DNA of 64,000 nucleotides from Miscanthus floridulus (GCF_019320115.1 NC_089593.1:10922386-10986385), one strand, 5' to 3'. Positions 1-12,748 are shown, numbered from the stretch's first letter. The notes: generated by a model from the sequence alone, not told the origin. A program made the numbers and translations.

Positions 1-111
1 GAAGCCGGGACTAAAGGAGGAGCCTTTTAGTCCTGAATTCATGCTCTCGGTTGAAAAACCGGGACTGAAGAGGTTCCCAACCGGAAGTAAAGCCGGTTTC
101 CGTACTTAGTG
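1..111 (+). mobile_element. CACTA element terminal region (partial)
   Basis: The stretch holds inverted repeats of the type GGGACTAAA/TTTAGTCC and AACCGGGACT and stops at a TAGTG end at 111, the usual 3' terminus of an En/Spm (CACTA) transposon. The same repeat family is seen at 61020-61253. Only this end lies in the window. Confidence 0.55.
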
Positions 112-576
112 CTCTAATTTCATAACGGAAATACATCAGCAACTGAGACTGTTTATATATAGTGAGCTAAATAGTGTTAACATAAATATAACCCAGAGGA
201 TCGATCCGATTCCGATCCACAGTACAGTGTGGTGTGGCCTGTGGCCATGCCCTGCGATGGTACGAGTACGGCCTGCAGTAGCTCTTTCTGCGCTAGCTTG
301 TGGGGGTTTGGAGTTCCACGTCGCTTTTCTCCCATTTATTTATATAAATTCCCACGTGAGGTACTATTCCTAATATTTAATATATATATATATAGCTGTG
401 TACCAAGACGATAGTCGGTTGAGCATCTCAGACTTGTTAAGAAAAGAGCAAACAGAGTACCAAGACATGATAGATATTATTCAAGGGTAATTTGGTCTTT
501 CTAGCAACTATATATACCCCGACCTCTTAACTACAACAATTATTAAAGGTCAAATTAATTTTTTATTTTATTGGGC

Positions 577-664
577 ACAGTGTTTGGAAAAGTTTCATTG
601 AGGAACACCACATGAAACATTGCAAAGCACCACTAGATGTAATCGTACACAAAGTAAGTACTAG

Positions 665-739
<75 letters not shown>

Positions 740-854
740 AATTAACACTATGCATGCTTTCAATTCACCGAATCTTTTTTTCTCGTAAAAGTGGGTTCTG
801 AGGCAAGAACAGGAAAATAACTACTGGGGATACTATGTTTGCTATAAATGTAGT
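577..854 (+). pseudogene. CACTA ORF2 (Ulp1-like protease) exon remnants, copy A
   Basis: Two blocks match the CACTA ORF2 exons preserved at 60298-60540. The first (577-650) reads as VWKSFIEEHH followed by a short tail. The second (788-854) reads KWVLRQEQENNYWGYYVC. In the 60.5 kb copy the matching motif is NNLCGYYAC; the cysteine before GYY, which I take to be the C48 catalytic Cys, is Trp here. The intron between the blocks holds the (TA)n tract. Non-functional relic. Confidence 0.6.
666..735. repeat. (TA)n microsatellite
   Basis: Uninterrupted TA dinucleotide run of about 70 bp inside the intron of the CACTA ORF2 relic. The duplicate copy at 17654-17723 has a similar length. Confidence 0.95.
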
Positions 855-932
855 GTTAGTCTATATGTGTTCCTTCCCACCCGAAGCGTGGGCACCCACG
901 CTAGTTTACTATATATATAGCTGTGTTATATA

Positions 933-1155
933 CTCCCTCCGTCTATAAATATCTATCATTTTCGCTTCCCAAGAAATAATTTTAACTAAATATATATATA
1001 AAAAACATTAATATTTACGGTACATAATTAATATCATTGAATCTAGTTTTTAATAATTTTATTTGAAAATACAAATGTTGCATGTATTTTCTACAAATCG
1101 AGTTCAACTTTCGGCATAGAAACCAACGGCGATAATTAATTGGGGACAGATGGAG
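933..1155. mobile_element. Stowaway MITE, copy A
   Basis: Starts CTCCCTCCGTCTATAAATA and ends GGGACAGATGGAG, with a TA target duplication on each side. 223 bp, typical of Tc1/mariner-derived Stowaway elements. The duplicate is at 17920-18142. Confidence 0.85.
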
Positions 1156-1928
1156 TATAGCTGTGTTCACACGGGAGAGAGAACATTTACACACGCGCGA
1201 TTGGATCAATTCTCCCAGTTGCAGAAAGATTGAGAGTAGTTAAGGAGTTGTTGGAGAGCGGTTTTTGTCCATCTTGCCAAAAACAAATAAGATTGGGAAT
1301 GTGTTTTGGAAATTCTTAGAGATGCTCTAACTAATTGTTGGTTAAACTTTGTAAAAGTTGTATTTTTTCTGTACAAAATATGCTTATGTTCTAGCATGGA
1401 GTGTGTATTTTAGAAGAAATCAATAGTCAAAGATACTCATAAAAAACCGTACAAAGTCAAACACAACTAATGAAGCTGTATATTTGAACGAAGCCAGTCC
1501 AAAATATATGTCGTTTTCATAATTCTTATTAGAAATTCATATTCTTTCGAATAAACCATTAGTGAAAATGTTGCCACATACAGAACAGAACATGTACACT
1601 ATCATTCAAAATGACATTCATTTTGGATCGAACGGAGTGGCGGAAGCTTGAGGTTAAATTTAGAAGGAGCCAAACTGGAATGTACATGGTTTAAGGAGTG
1701 TAAGAGTGGCCAATTTAAAGCTTCATTAGCAAAATATACTAAGATACTATAGCATCATTTATAGAATTGCAAAAGTGAGGAGAGGCCATGGCTCACTATG
1801 GCCCTAGTGAGCACATAGCATGGCCTCTAGACATGTTTTAATTTGTGCATCATATATTGAACACTAAAGGGCCTACCACTTGGATCCGGAAATTAATGAC
1901 AAAAATTGAGTGCAATATATAACAACTA

Positions 1929-2188
1929 CTCCCTCTCCATCTATAAAAGAATGCAACTATAAGTTGCGTAAAGGTCAAACTAGTTTAACTTTGACCGAGT
2001 TTATAGTAAATAGTATTAAAACATTTATGTCTCCAATTAAATTTACTAAAAAAGTATATTTCATAATTAATTTAATGATACCTATTTTGTATCATAAATG
2101 TTAGTATCTTTTATATAATTTTGATAAAACTTTAAATTATTTGACTTCTCGAAAAACGAGAATTGTATTTTTTTTTGGACGGATGGAG
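1929..2188. mobile_element. Second Stowaway MITE, copy A
   Basis: Starts CTCCCTCTCCATCTATAAAA and ends GGACGGATGGAG between TA dinucleotides. 260 bp. Duplicate at 18916-19175. Confidence 0.8.
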
Positions 2189-3164
2189 TATTTGATCTTT
2201 AACTCTAGCTAGCTAGCTCTTTCTCACCGGTTATTAACATGTAACTCTGATAAACACGTTAACATGTCATTTACTCATTTATGTAACGCAAGCACATCCA
2301 ATTCTGATTTCAGAATCGAACTTCTATAGAAAAATATCAGTGAGCAGTCGTTGTGAATGCCTGTGTGCATCGACTGATGTAGAGAGGTATGGCAGGAGTG
2401 TGTTGTGTGCGGACGAAAAGTCCTATAAAAAGCCTAGGTAGTACTCGTAGCCAATTATTAATGTACATCATGTCATCTAGTGCTACTCTCTGTAATTAGG
2501 AACTGACTAGGGCTCCATTCGCTTCTCGAAAAAAAAAAACAAGCCGAAATATGTTGTTCCAGCTGATTTGTTGTGAGAAAAAAATACTGTTTAAACTGAA
2601 AAAACAAGTTGAAAAATACGGATTAGAAGATAAACAAACAGGGCCTATGAAAAGAAGTCTGATATGCCGTCCATTTAACTCGTGTCATCGACCACCCATA
2701 CCCGTTCTACTACTACTACTGTTAGCAGATTTCGATTGCTTCTTGTTGTTGACCCTACATTGGTTATGTCATAGATATATCGTCAACTAGTAGCTACGTC
2801 ATCGTGCAGGCTTGTGTTTAATCAATTCCTTCGTTTAATTAGACATGACTGCTGGCTTCTAAAAGTCCAAATAAAATGAACTACCAATAATACAAGTCTA
2901 CGTCTCTCTTTCAAGCGGCTGGATATAGGATTATTATTATTAAATAAAACTCTTGTGACTTCTAATTTGTGATTACATGTTTATATATTTTACTTAACTC
3001 TTTGGTTATTCTAGCACTAGGACAAAATATATTTACACATGACCAATATGGATCAACATAGTCGGATGGTGGCTCTCCTCTGTCCTGAAGTCACTGTTAG
3101 AGTCAGGAATAACAAAGGCAGCCTCGGTAAATCAAAAAAATGAATAGCTAGCCAACAAAGCGTG

Positions 3165-3743
3165 GTGAGCAACTTGCGGACGTCGTCACCAAGCCGCTCG
3201 GACGTCTTCGACTCACGGAGCTGAAGGAGATGATCGTCATGGAGGGGTACAAGAGTTAGCAGTAGGATTAGGGGAAGATTGTTAGATAATCTACTGCTAC
3301 CTTTTGTGAACACAGCAAGGGAAGGCGGCGCCGAAAAGACCCCCTGCTGTGATACTATAGTCGCTGCAGGTGCAGGCGCCGCACGGCTCACCTGCAGCGC
3401 TATAGCAACATGCAGAGGCTGGCGCAGAGTCAGCCCTGTATGTTATCTAGTTACTGTTAAAGCATGTGCGTTGTATTAGGACTAGATGGATAGAGTTGTA
3501 TAAATGGACTACCATGACAACTCAGTAAAGAGAGTTCAGATTTGCCATCTCTCAGACAGGGCTTCGGCCAACGCTGGTGTCTTGTATTGTATATGTATGC
3601 TCTGTTCTCTCTTCTTCTTCAAGCTCTAGCCATAGTGCGTGGGGACGGACAACGCTTGTTCGTGGTCGACACGGCTAGTGGGTGCTCGGCAAGACTGATG
3701 AGTGGTTCAGTCAGCTGAGTCGATGATCCTGTAGGCCAACACA
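3165..3743 (+). mobile_element. Ty1/copia 3' end: polyprotein tail, PPT and LTR
   Basis: The plus strand encodes EQLADVVTKPLGRLRLTELK, the usual C-terminal end of a copia RNase H, followed by a stop. A purine-rich tract (AGGATTAGGGGAAGA) precedes an LTR-like block starting TGTTAGATAAT at 3280 and ending near GGCCAACACA at 3741-3743. A TATAAATGG motif lies inside. The rest of the element is absent: the copia sequence starts exactly where homology between the two 3 kb duplicates stops. Confidence 0.65.
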
Positions 3744-5797
3744 CCCAACTTATTTAATTATCTGTATCACTATGCTGCAGGAAGTTTCCTTAAAGGCGGT
3801 GTAGCTTGCCTATGGGCTATGGCGTCCAGAAGTAAACATAAATTGACCACTCATGACTCATACTCAATTCCCATCTGCGGATTGGTTTGTGCCACTTGTG
3901 TTGCACATTCCACTGGGGCAGTCAGTTACACGTTATACATATTTGGTCCTGCCTTGGTCCCTCTTGTACTCTGATGTCTCTATCTTGATTGAGATGTATA
4001 CTTCTAATCTATGCTTACTGTGCTCTCTGCAGGTACGAAGTTGTTGGATGCTTTGCATGGATAGGTTAAACATGCAGTTATGATGGCCTTGCCTTCAGTG
4101 GCGGAACTTGACTGGAAATTTTGAGGGACCACCACTTAATATAGTGAGAATACATGAGAAAGAGGGGATCAGTTCCATGCTTAAGCTTCAATTTAACCTT
4201 GAGGCCTAATGCTTCCCCCATGGATTAGCAAAAGTGACGGGAGCCATGGCCCACCTTGGCCATCACTAAGCTCCATCCATGCTTGCCTTAATCAACATAC
4301 AACACATACACATGAAGATCGATCAAGTTCAGCTATTGTTTCATATTTTAGTTTGAATAACTGAAGAGTGTTGAAGGATTGCCTTTTTCTGGCTTGGTAC
4401 AGATGGCCCCCACCCCCTTAGTCGCCTATTTCTGGCAGTGGCAAGAACACAGAAGGTTGCCGTCCTTCATTTGGTTGGAGACTTAATCATATCAGTTACC
4501 TAGATTATGACTTGACTTAAAATTCCTGTCTGTGGTTGGTGCGGAACAAAGCCTCAACGGTGCATGCTGATATGATATCTGGTCCATGCCATCTGATATT
4601 CTGATCTGAGACATCTAGATGCACCAAGCGAGCTGGGTCAGGTACTCTCATCAGGTGTGTGACATTGGGATTTCAGAGACAGGCTAGACGGTTGTACAGG
4701 CAGCACAATCAAAGCTTGAGATGTCGTCAGCCTAAGCTTGCTCTGTCAGGTCAGTTTTGACCTCATCTAACGATCTAATATACCTTTTAAATTGGACATT
4801 TTTAACAAAAGAAATATAGATCAGCCTAAGCACACGGCATTTTGTTGCAATTATTTATGCCAGTAGCATGCCAGGCTCAGTGTCTAGTGCCAGCGGTTGT
4901 GGGTTCTGGCTTATGCTGTTTTTCAATCAGCAGTATGTGATAGCTTGTCTCTGTTTCTTGGCCAGTAGGTTTAGTTGCTGTTGTGCATTGTAGATTACTT
5001 AGAACTCTTTGAGATATATGCATGGACTCTCGGAGAGTTTTCTTTTCTTTTTTTATTTTTTTTTATAAGCTCTCGGAGAGTTTTCTGTTGTTCTTCAAAT
5101 GACATAAAAGGGACATATACTGAAGGACACGCCAATAATGTCTTAGTAATGGAATACTGTCATACATTCTCTGAGATACTGACGTCAGCAGTCTGAGTAC
5201 ACCTTTGGATTCAGTTTGACATGTATCTAACTAGTAATGCATTTCTACTTATGTTGATGATTTACTACTAGCTAGGCGACATCCATGCCAATAGTTTGCA
5301 CTTTGCATCATGGTTCCAATTTTTCATTGCAAGTTGTCGCATAAATGCTTTAACACTTGTTCAATTTTGCATGGAAACATTGAACATTTGAAAGGAAATG
5401 GAATGATTTGCACTAAATGAATGCGGAAGTGTGGGTTAGGGGCGGGGGAGTGGGGAGGGATAGGGAAGAAAATAATAAAATAAAAATCAGAAGCTGGCAG
5501 GCTTTCTTTCTGCACTAAATGTGATCAGGGACCATCTGCTTGCCGATCGAGACTACAATTGCTTCACCTCTCTGCAGGTTCGTTCTTCTATTTATTTATT
5601 TTTCCTTGAGTACACCTCTCTGCAGCTTGTATATATCTAACAAAATAAAATAGTATAGTATGCTACTGCGTACGGCCAATAGATGCAAAAGAAGTGCGGC
5701 AACAAGTCATGGCATGCATGGTCTACTCCATGCTTGCCAGAGAAATGGAGCCTATCTCCCATTCAATTTTATGTTCTTGATGGGGTGAAGTTGGGTA
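3744..5797. other. Intergenic, no gene recognised
   Basis: AT-rich sequence with only short chance frames. Near 4093 a CAGTGGCGGAACTTG motif resembles the left end of hAT MITEs (compare 29326), but I found no right end. No host gene is supported here. Confidence 0.5.
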
Positions 5798-5802
5798 CCT
5801 AT

Positions 5803-7179
5803 TGAAGGGGATCGTAACGGCTAAGAGGGAGAGTGAATTAGACAACTTAAAAAATTAACTCTAAACTATGGCATCTTTTTCTAACCCTAGCAAAACATAT
5901 GCAATAGATAACCTATCTAAATGTGCAACTATGGTTTTGCTAGTGTGTTGCTATCTCTACCGCAAAAAGAGTAATACGATCGATGTAAATGCGGAAGCTA
6001 AAGAGCAAGGTAGAGATATACAAACTCCCGTCGACAACTCTGGTACTTTTACCGAGGTATCAAGAAGCGCGCAAGCTTCTCCCTAGTCCTCGTTGGAGCC
6101 CCTCGTAAGGAATCCCTCGCAAGGGCCAAGCTCCTGGTCGGGTAACTCCGTGGATAGCTTCGGGCTTTCTCCACACGCAAGTGGGTCTCCGACGTGCCTT
6201 CCGGCAAGCCTCTCCAGGATGCTCCCGCCGTCTTCACTATCAAGCTTCCGGTCGAAACGCCGCGGGCCTTGTTCCCTCCGGTACACGGTGGCGGCCACAC
6301 CACAAACTCAGTTGGTGTGATGTCGGAAGACTACAAGCCCTTCGATGTACAACAATGGTGCTCGCAAGCACCGAATGGTAAGAGGTATGCAAACCTCACT
6401 AAACACTAGGCCTAAACCTAGAGCAAGCGCATAAGCGGTGGTCTAATTAACCTAAGCACTTCGCAAAGCACCTACGCTAATCACCTAATAAAACACTAAG
6501 CACTATGCAAGTGGAGATCACTAAAATGGTATATCAACACCCTTGGTATGTTTCCTTAGCTCCACTATCCTCATTTGGCCGGTTGGGAGTTGTATTTGTA
6601 AGCCCCACCGAGAAAGTAGCCGTTGGGAATAAAATCCCGCTTTTTTGCTACTGACCCGACGCGTTCGGTTGTCCCGACCGTTAGAGCTACGATCAACTGA
6701 TCGGATGCTGCCAGCGTCCGGTCACATGCCACCGGACGCGTTCGGTCGTATTTTCGCCGCTCTAGAACCTCTCTGTACTCGACCGGACTCTGCTGTCCTA
6801 CGTCCGGTCCAGCGTCCGATCGTTGCTGCTGACGCCTGTTTGCCGAGCCTCTTGATCGGAGCGTCCGATCACTTTCCTCTAGCGTCCGGTCCAGCGTCCG
6901 GTCACTTCTGTGAGCTCGTTTCTTCGTGATCTTGCGTATGGCTTGGTTTCCATCTTCGTGCTTGGAGTTTGCTTGATATCTTGATTCTTCTCTTGTGCTT
7001 CTAGGGTCTTGCTTATGGTGTTGATCATCGGATCATCATGTCGCCTTCGTCCAAGTCACGTCTTGCACCCTATTGAACTACAAAACAATCACTTGCAAAT
7101 TCATTAGTCCAATTTAGTTGTGTTGGTCATCAAACACCAAAATCCAAAGTAAATAGGCCAAGGGTCTATTTTCCTTACA
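5803..7179 (-). repeat. 3' LTR of gag-only element 1
   Basis: Ends TGTAAGG...TTCA when read on the minus strand. About 1.4 kb, with several CCGGAC/GTCCGG motifs around 6650-6900. Small open frames here are shadows. Confidence 0.85.
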
Positions 7180-8551
7180 ATCTCTCCCTTTTTGGTGATT
7201 GATGACAACACGACCAAAGCAAGCAAATAATAAAAAAATTTAAAATTTGAAAACTACCTATTTGCTAGGATGCAATGCAAGGGGCAAGATTATATGATGC
7301 TAAAAGATACTACTTGTAAAACTAAAAGATACTACATAAAAACTTATCTTGCCCTTGTAAAATGTCTCCATGTGGTATTATGGATTTAAGCCTTGCTTCC
7401 TACAAATTCTCCTCATTGCATAGACTAATCCATAATCCACTATCCTTGCTTTCTCGGACCATTACCACTTGTAGACCATTACCACCTGTAAATTTTCTAG
7501 CTTATGGCCCTACAAATTAATGCTTGCTTTTGGTCCTCTAAATTCTCTCTCTTTGGAATCAAACACCAAAAAGAAAGACATTAGTAGTACAAGGGAGGGT
7601 CAAACTTTGTGAACCTTTGTGTGTAGAGTGGAATAGGTCACAAAATTTGACTCTCACATTATATAGATTAAGCTTCCCCCTAAATATATGCATACATATG
7701 GTAGAAAGCAAGGCATATGCATATTTGGCAAATTATTGTTCAAGGGAATTTAATCTATATAATGCATGAAGAAAGCATATAAATATCAAAATGAAATCAA
7801 CATGATGATATCGGTTTAGAAATACCACATGTGGAAACCAATTTGTTTTCTGCCACTTGCAATAGGTGGTGGATATTTGAAGTATGATGCTTAACTCCGG
7901 AGATACCATTTTCCTTGCAATGAGACTACTACACACATGATAAGCTTGAAAAGGTGTTAGTCTCAAGGCATCCAACTTATAGAGTAACCTCCCCCCTAAA
8001 ATTGTGCACACAAGTGTGGGATACTTGTAGAAGTCATGTACATTGATTTTAGAATCAATAATACCACTTGAAAGATGACATCTCATGAATGTGAGAATCA
8101 TTTTCGAAGATGATATTCGGGAGAAATTATCTATAATTTAGACTTTGGCACATACTAGATGAACAATCAAAAGACAAGCTATGTGTCATGCTTCTAAACA
8201 ATTTTAAACCATGTAGGTTTGCTCCAAGGGTTAAGAATGAAACCAAGTAAGCCTACATAAGATATACCTAGTGTATGCATGACAAAAGATATGAGCATGC
8301 AAATGAAAACATAGGCATGAAAAGTAACTAGATGCTTAAAGATACCAATTTGTAAGAAATACCACTTATAGGAAATGCAAATTGATACTACTTGAAGGAA
8401 ATTGAGTCTAGTTACCTAACATGAGAAGGGCAATTTGGGTCCATAGTATTCACTAACCCTCTTGGCAATGATTTTGTCCATCATGATGCACCCCATGAAA
8501 TGCACACATACTTTGCCAAGTCTCAAAATTCCCCGAAGTCCATAGGACTTC
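7180..8551 (-). other. Non-coding interior between gag and 3' LTR
   Basis: AT-rich sequence inside the retroelement, carrying the remains of a long untranslated region. No pol domain found. The corresponding stretch in element 2 is 51283-52665. Confidence 0.6.
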
Positions 8552-10695
8552 TCACTTCCCTTTCGGGATCCAAACTTTTTTGGTGCTCTTCATGTTGGAG
8601 ATGATTTCCTTTGGCACCCAAAAGCGTTTGACCTCATTGTTGGCATGCTTGTTCACCTTGATAGCCACCACCTTGTCATTTTTCTTCTTCTTCAAGAGAT
8701 AAGGTGTGGAGGCCTTCTTGTCCACCTTGTTGGTGTAGGTGTTGGAGAGCTTGCTTGTTTGCTTTTTCTCCTTCTTCTTTGCTCCTCCCCCATTCTTCAC
8801 CTTGCACTCATAGGACTTGTGGCCTTCTCTATGGCACACATAGCAAACCATGGTTTGTCCTTCATCAAGCTTCTTCACTCCCTTGATGGTGTTATCTTGA
8901 TGAAGTTGGGCTTGCTTCGCCTTGCCTTTCACTTGAGTTAAGTCCTTGGTGAGGTGGGCTACTTCTTGCTTGAGTTGCTCATTCTCCTTTGCAACCTCTT
9001 GTGTGCATGTATCTACAACAACTTTCTCAACACAAACTTGTTTGCACAAAGGTGAGTCTAAATATAAATCATTACAAGAAGTAGATGCATCCTTTTTAGA
9101 CATGTTAATGATAGAACTTTTCTTTTTTGATGCCTTGGTGGGGGTTGTGCTAACGGCTTCAAGATTAGCAACTTTATTAGTTAGCTCATCACAATGTTTG
9201 CACATGGTTTCCATTTTAGCAAGCAAACTTTTATAAGCATCTTGTGAGCTAGCTAACTTTTCTTTTAATTTTTCATTTTTCTTTACAAGTTGCTCATCAT
9301 TGATTGTGCATGCATTTGTTGTTGCACTAGCCTCAAATCGCTCAATTTTAGTAGATAGTTCAATATTAAGATTAGCAAAGTTCTCATATTGTTCAAGCAA
9401 AGTTTTGTATGCCTCTTGTGAACTATCTAGCTTTTCTTTAACCTTTTCGAGCTTCTTTTGTTGACTAGTGCAAACTTTAGCATAATTAAGATTTTGTTAC
9501 ACAATTTCTTCATAAGAGGGTATTTCATCATTATTATCACTCTCACTAGAGGATGAGCTTTCGTTACCTCGTGCCATAAGGCACATACGAGAAGAGCTTG
9601 ATGATGAGTGCTTGTGCCCTCGCCTCTTGTGATGGTGTTCTTCTTCACTTGAAGAATCATCCCATGTCCTTATTGATGTGAGGGCTTGTTTCTTGCATGC
9701 CTTCTTCTTTATCTTGGGTGTGGGCTTATTTGGACAAGCTTCCACAAAGTGCCCCAACTTGCCGCATCCATAGCATCTTTTCTTTCTTTGCTCATTTCTT
9801 TGATTTGTGAAAATGAGATCTTTGATTTGGATGGGCACACCCTTGACATTGAGCTTTTGGATCATCTTCTCTACCTTGTTGATTAGTTTGATTGATTCTT
9901 CATCAAGGTCAGAGGTGGAGGAGGAAGATTGATCATCATCACTTGAGTCTTAATCATCATCATCATCCTCATCTTCTTCAGCATCTTCACTTGAGGAGAT
10001 TGAGCTTGAGCTTGTCTTAACTTGCTTGCCCTTCATCTTCTTTTTCTCGCCACATGCGAGAGCTTTGCCTTTGCTTGATGAAGAGGCTTCTTCTTGACCC
10101 ATCTTGTGTGACATTTCAAATGCCGCTATCTTGCTAGTGACTATGGCCGGGGTCATGGTGCTCAAGTCCTCCATGTTGTAAGGATGGTGATGATGCTTGC
10201 ATATTTCTTTTGTGGTAGCACGGAGATGATCTTCCTCATGATGTCCGCATCATCTATCTTTGTTAATCCTATAGAATGGAGCTCATTGATAATTAGATTC
10301 AAACGAGAATACATATCACGAACCAGCTCATCATCATTCATTTCGAAGGAATCATAATTTTGTTTAGCTAGATAATGTTTTTGCTCACGGACATTACTTG
10401 TGCCGTCATGGAGCTCTTGGAGTTTTAACAATATTTCATGTGCTGTATTTAAAGTGAATACTTGGTTAAACACATCCATGCTAAAAGATTCAAACAAGCA
10501 ATTTTTAGCTCTAGCATTGAAATGAATTTCTTTTTCATCACTCTTCGTGGGTTTATCGGGATTCTTAATGGGTTTCATCCCGTCATGAGTGACTCTCCAA
10601 ACTCTCAAATCAACCGCCTCAAGGTAGCAAGCCATTCTAGCTCTATAATAGGGAAAGTTAGTGCCGTCAAAGTGCGGAGGCCTAGAGGTATCCAT
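8552..10695 (-). pseudogene. Retroelement gag, broken frames
   Basis: The gag frame starts at MDTSRPPHFDG (10695) with a copia-type gag domain (PYYRARMACYLEAVDLRVW...). A Ser/Asp/Glu-rich stretch follows, then a first CCHC knuckle (CYGCGKLGHFVEACP, near 9760), a long coiled-coil region rich in Lys/Glu/Asn, a second knuckle (CYVCHREGHKSYEC, near 8830) and a basic tail ending KKVWIPKGK. A one-base loss near 10170 shifts the frame, a TAA interrupts the Asp run near 9950, and a further break lies near 9490. The long gag with coiled coil and two knuckles fits the Sirevirus lineage. Not functional as it stands. Confidence 0.8.
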
Positions 10696-10774
10696 CATAA
10701 CCACTCTAATTAGCGTTGGCTCAACGACGGTTAAGCCAAAGGTCTAAATTGAGCCAACCGGCTCTGACACCAAT

Positions 10775-12170
10775 TGAAGAGGACCGTGACGCCTAAGAGG
10801 GGGGTGAATTAGGCAACTTAAAAAACTAACTCTAAACTATGGTCTCTTTTTCTAACCCTAGCAAAACATATGCAATAGATAACGTATCTAAATGTGCAAC
10901 TATGGTTTTGCTAGTGTGTTGCTATCTCTACCGCAAAAAGAGTAATACGATCAATGTAAATGCGGAAGCTAAAGAGCAAGGTAGAGATATGCAAACTCCC
11001 GTCGACGACTCTGGTATTTTTATCGAGGTATCGAGAAGCGTGCAAGCTTCCCCCTAGTCCTCGTTGTAGCCCCTTGTAAGGAATCCCTCGCAAGGGCCAA
11101 GCTCCTGGTCAGGTAACTCCGTGGATAGCCTCAGGCCTTCCCCACGCACAAGTGGGTCTCTGACGTGCCTTCCGGCAAGCCTCTCTCGGATGCTCCCCAC
11201 CATCTTCACTATCAAGCTTCCGGCCGAAACACCGCGGGCCTTGTTCCCTCCGGTACACGGTGGTGGCCACACCACAAACTCGGTTGGTGTGATCTCGCAA
11301 GACTACAAGCCCCTCTGATGTACAACAATGGTGCTCGCAAGCACCGAGTGGTAAGAGATATGCAAACCTCACTAAACACTAGGCCTAAACCTAGAGCAAG
11401 TGCATAAGCGGTGGTCTAATTAACCTAAGCACTTCGCAAAGCACCTATGCTAATCACCTAATAAAACACTAAACACTATGCAAGTGGAGATCACTAAAAT
11501 GGTATAACACCCTTAGTACGTTTCCTTAGCTCCACTCTCCTCATTTGGTCGGTTGGAGGTTGTATTTATAAGCCACACTGAGAAAGTAGCCGTTGGGGAC
11601 AAAATCTCGCTTTTCTGCTACTGACCGGACACTGATCACGTCCTGACCGGACACATCCGGTTGTCCCAACCGTTAGAGCTGCGATCAACTGATCGGATGC
11701 TGCCAGCGTCCGGTCGCATTTTCGCCGCTCTAGAACCTCTCTGTACTCGACCGGACTCTGTTGTCCTGCGTCCTGTCGATTTTGCCGCCAGCGTCAGGTC
11801 CAGCGTCCGGTCACTGTTGCTAATGCCTATTTGCCGAGCCTCTTGATCGGAGCGTCCGGTCACTTTCTTCCAGCGTCCGGTCCAGCGTCCGGTCACTTCT
11901 GTGAGCTCGTTTCTTCGCAATCTTGTGTACGGTTTGGTTTCTATTTTCGTGCTTGGACTTTGCTTGATATCTTGATTCTTCTCTTGTGTTTCTAGGGTCT
12001 TGCTTATGGTGTTGATCATCGGATCATCACATCGCCTTCGTTCAAGTCGCGTCTTGCACCCTATTGAACTACAAAACAATCACTTGCAAATTCATTAGTC
12101 CAATTTAGTTGTGTTGGTCATCAAACACCAAAATCCAAAGTAAATGGGTCAAGGGTCCATTTTCCTTACA
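10775..12170 (-). repeat. 5' LTR of gag-only element 1
   Basis: Direct repeat of 5803-7179. The PBS lies immediately to its left on the plus map (10761-10774). Contains GCGTCCGGTC motifs at 11700-11900. Confidence 0.85.
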
Positions 12171-12578
12171 CCTATTATTTATTTTCTTAATTAAAAGGCC
12201 ACCTAGTTTATTCAAGCTTGGTTGATTTTCCTTTTCATTACTCCATACCCACTAGGCAAGTAGGCATAGGTATAAACTTTCACACTAGACATATATAATT
12301 AAGTAAATTTACATTTATTTTGTTTAGAAAAGGAAATAATTCTAAACAAAACACTCATTCAACTGATCTGAAATTCTGAATGCATCTCAGTTATGCACAA
12401 AGGAAAATATCAAATACAAGTAACGTAATTACATCATCTTGACATGCTTACATAACATTTATATGGTCATAATTGCTTATTCATGTTACTATCTCTTACA
12501 GCAGGACTAATAATACAACCACTGCTGGCTGGATGTACATTTACAGCCCTAGCTGGTTGTAAACTTATATATCACTTC

Positions 12579-12748
12579 TCTTATCTCTCCTACGTCTTAG
12601 CCAAGCCTTCAGCTGCCAACTACTCGGCCAACCCTAGCTAATTTATGCTATTTTTTTAGCTCCTCTTATCTCTCCTACGTCTTAGCCAAGCCTTCAGCTG
12701 CCAACTACTCGGCCAACCCTAGCTAATTTATGCTATTTTTTTTAGCTC
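12579..12748. repeat. 85 bp tandem duplication
   Basis: Two almost identical 85 bp units, each starting CTCTTATCTCTCCTACG, lie side by side downstream of the MYB gene. The only clear difference is the length of a T run. Confidence 0.85.

Larger units (their letters stand above)
121..3170 (+). repeat. 3 kb duplicated segment, copy A
   Basis: This segment is nearly identical to 17122-20153 and in the same orientation. Both start at CATAACGGAAATACATC and end at GTGAGC. Copy differences are scattered substitutions, small indels and (TA)n length. Both carry the same two Stowaway MITEs and CACTA exon remnants, so the duplication is younger than those insertions. It does not behave like an LTR pair: no TG..CA ends, no primer site, and unrelated material lies between the copies. 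No functional gene is seen inside it. Confidence 0.9.
5803..12170 (-). mobile_element. Complete gag-only LTR retroelement (Sirevirus-like, TR-GAG type)
   Basis: The two LTRs are 5803-7179 and 10775-12170. The target-site duplication CCTAT lies at 5798-5802 and 12171-12175. On the minus strand the primer site next to the 5' LTR reads TTGGTGTCAGAGCC, a tRNA-iMet type PBS, and a purine tract (AAAAAGGGAGAGA) precedes the 3' LTR. The 3.6 kb interior holds gag only; no protease, integrase, RT or RNase H was found. A plus-strand relative with the same architecture is at 47664-54072, so this is a family and not a one-off deletion. Movement would need pol supplied by another element. Confidence 0.85.

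Noticed and set aside
1637..1830. Possible hAT MITE (GAGTGGCGGAAGCTTG) and relative at 4093-4290
   Set aside because: Left-end similarity and a shared GGCCATGGC segment only; no right terminus or 8 bp duplication could be confirmed.
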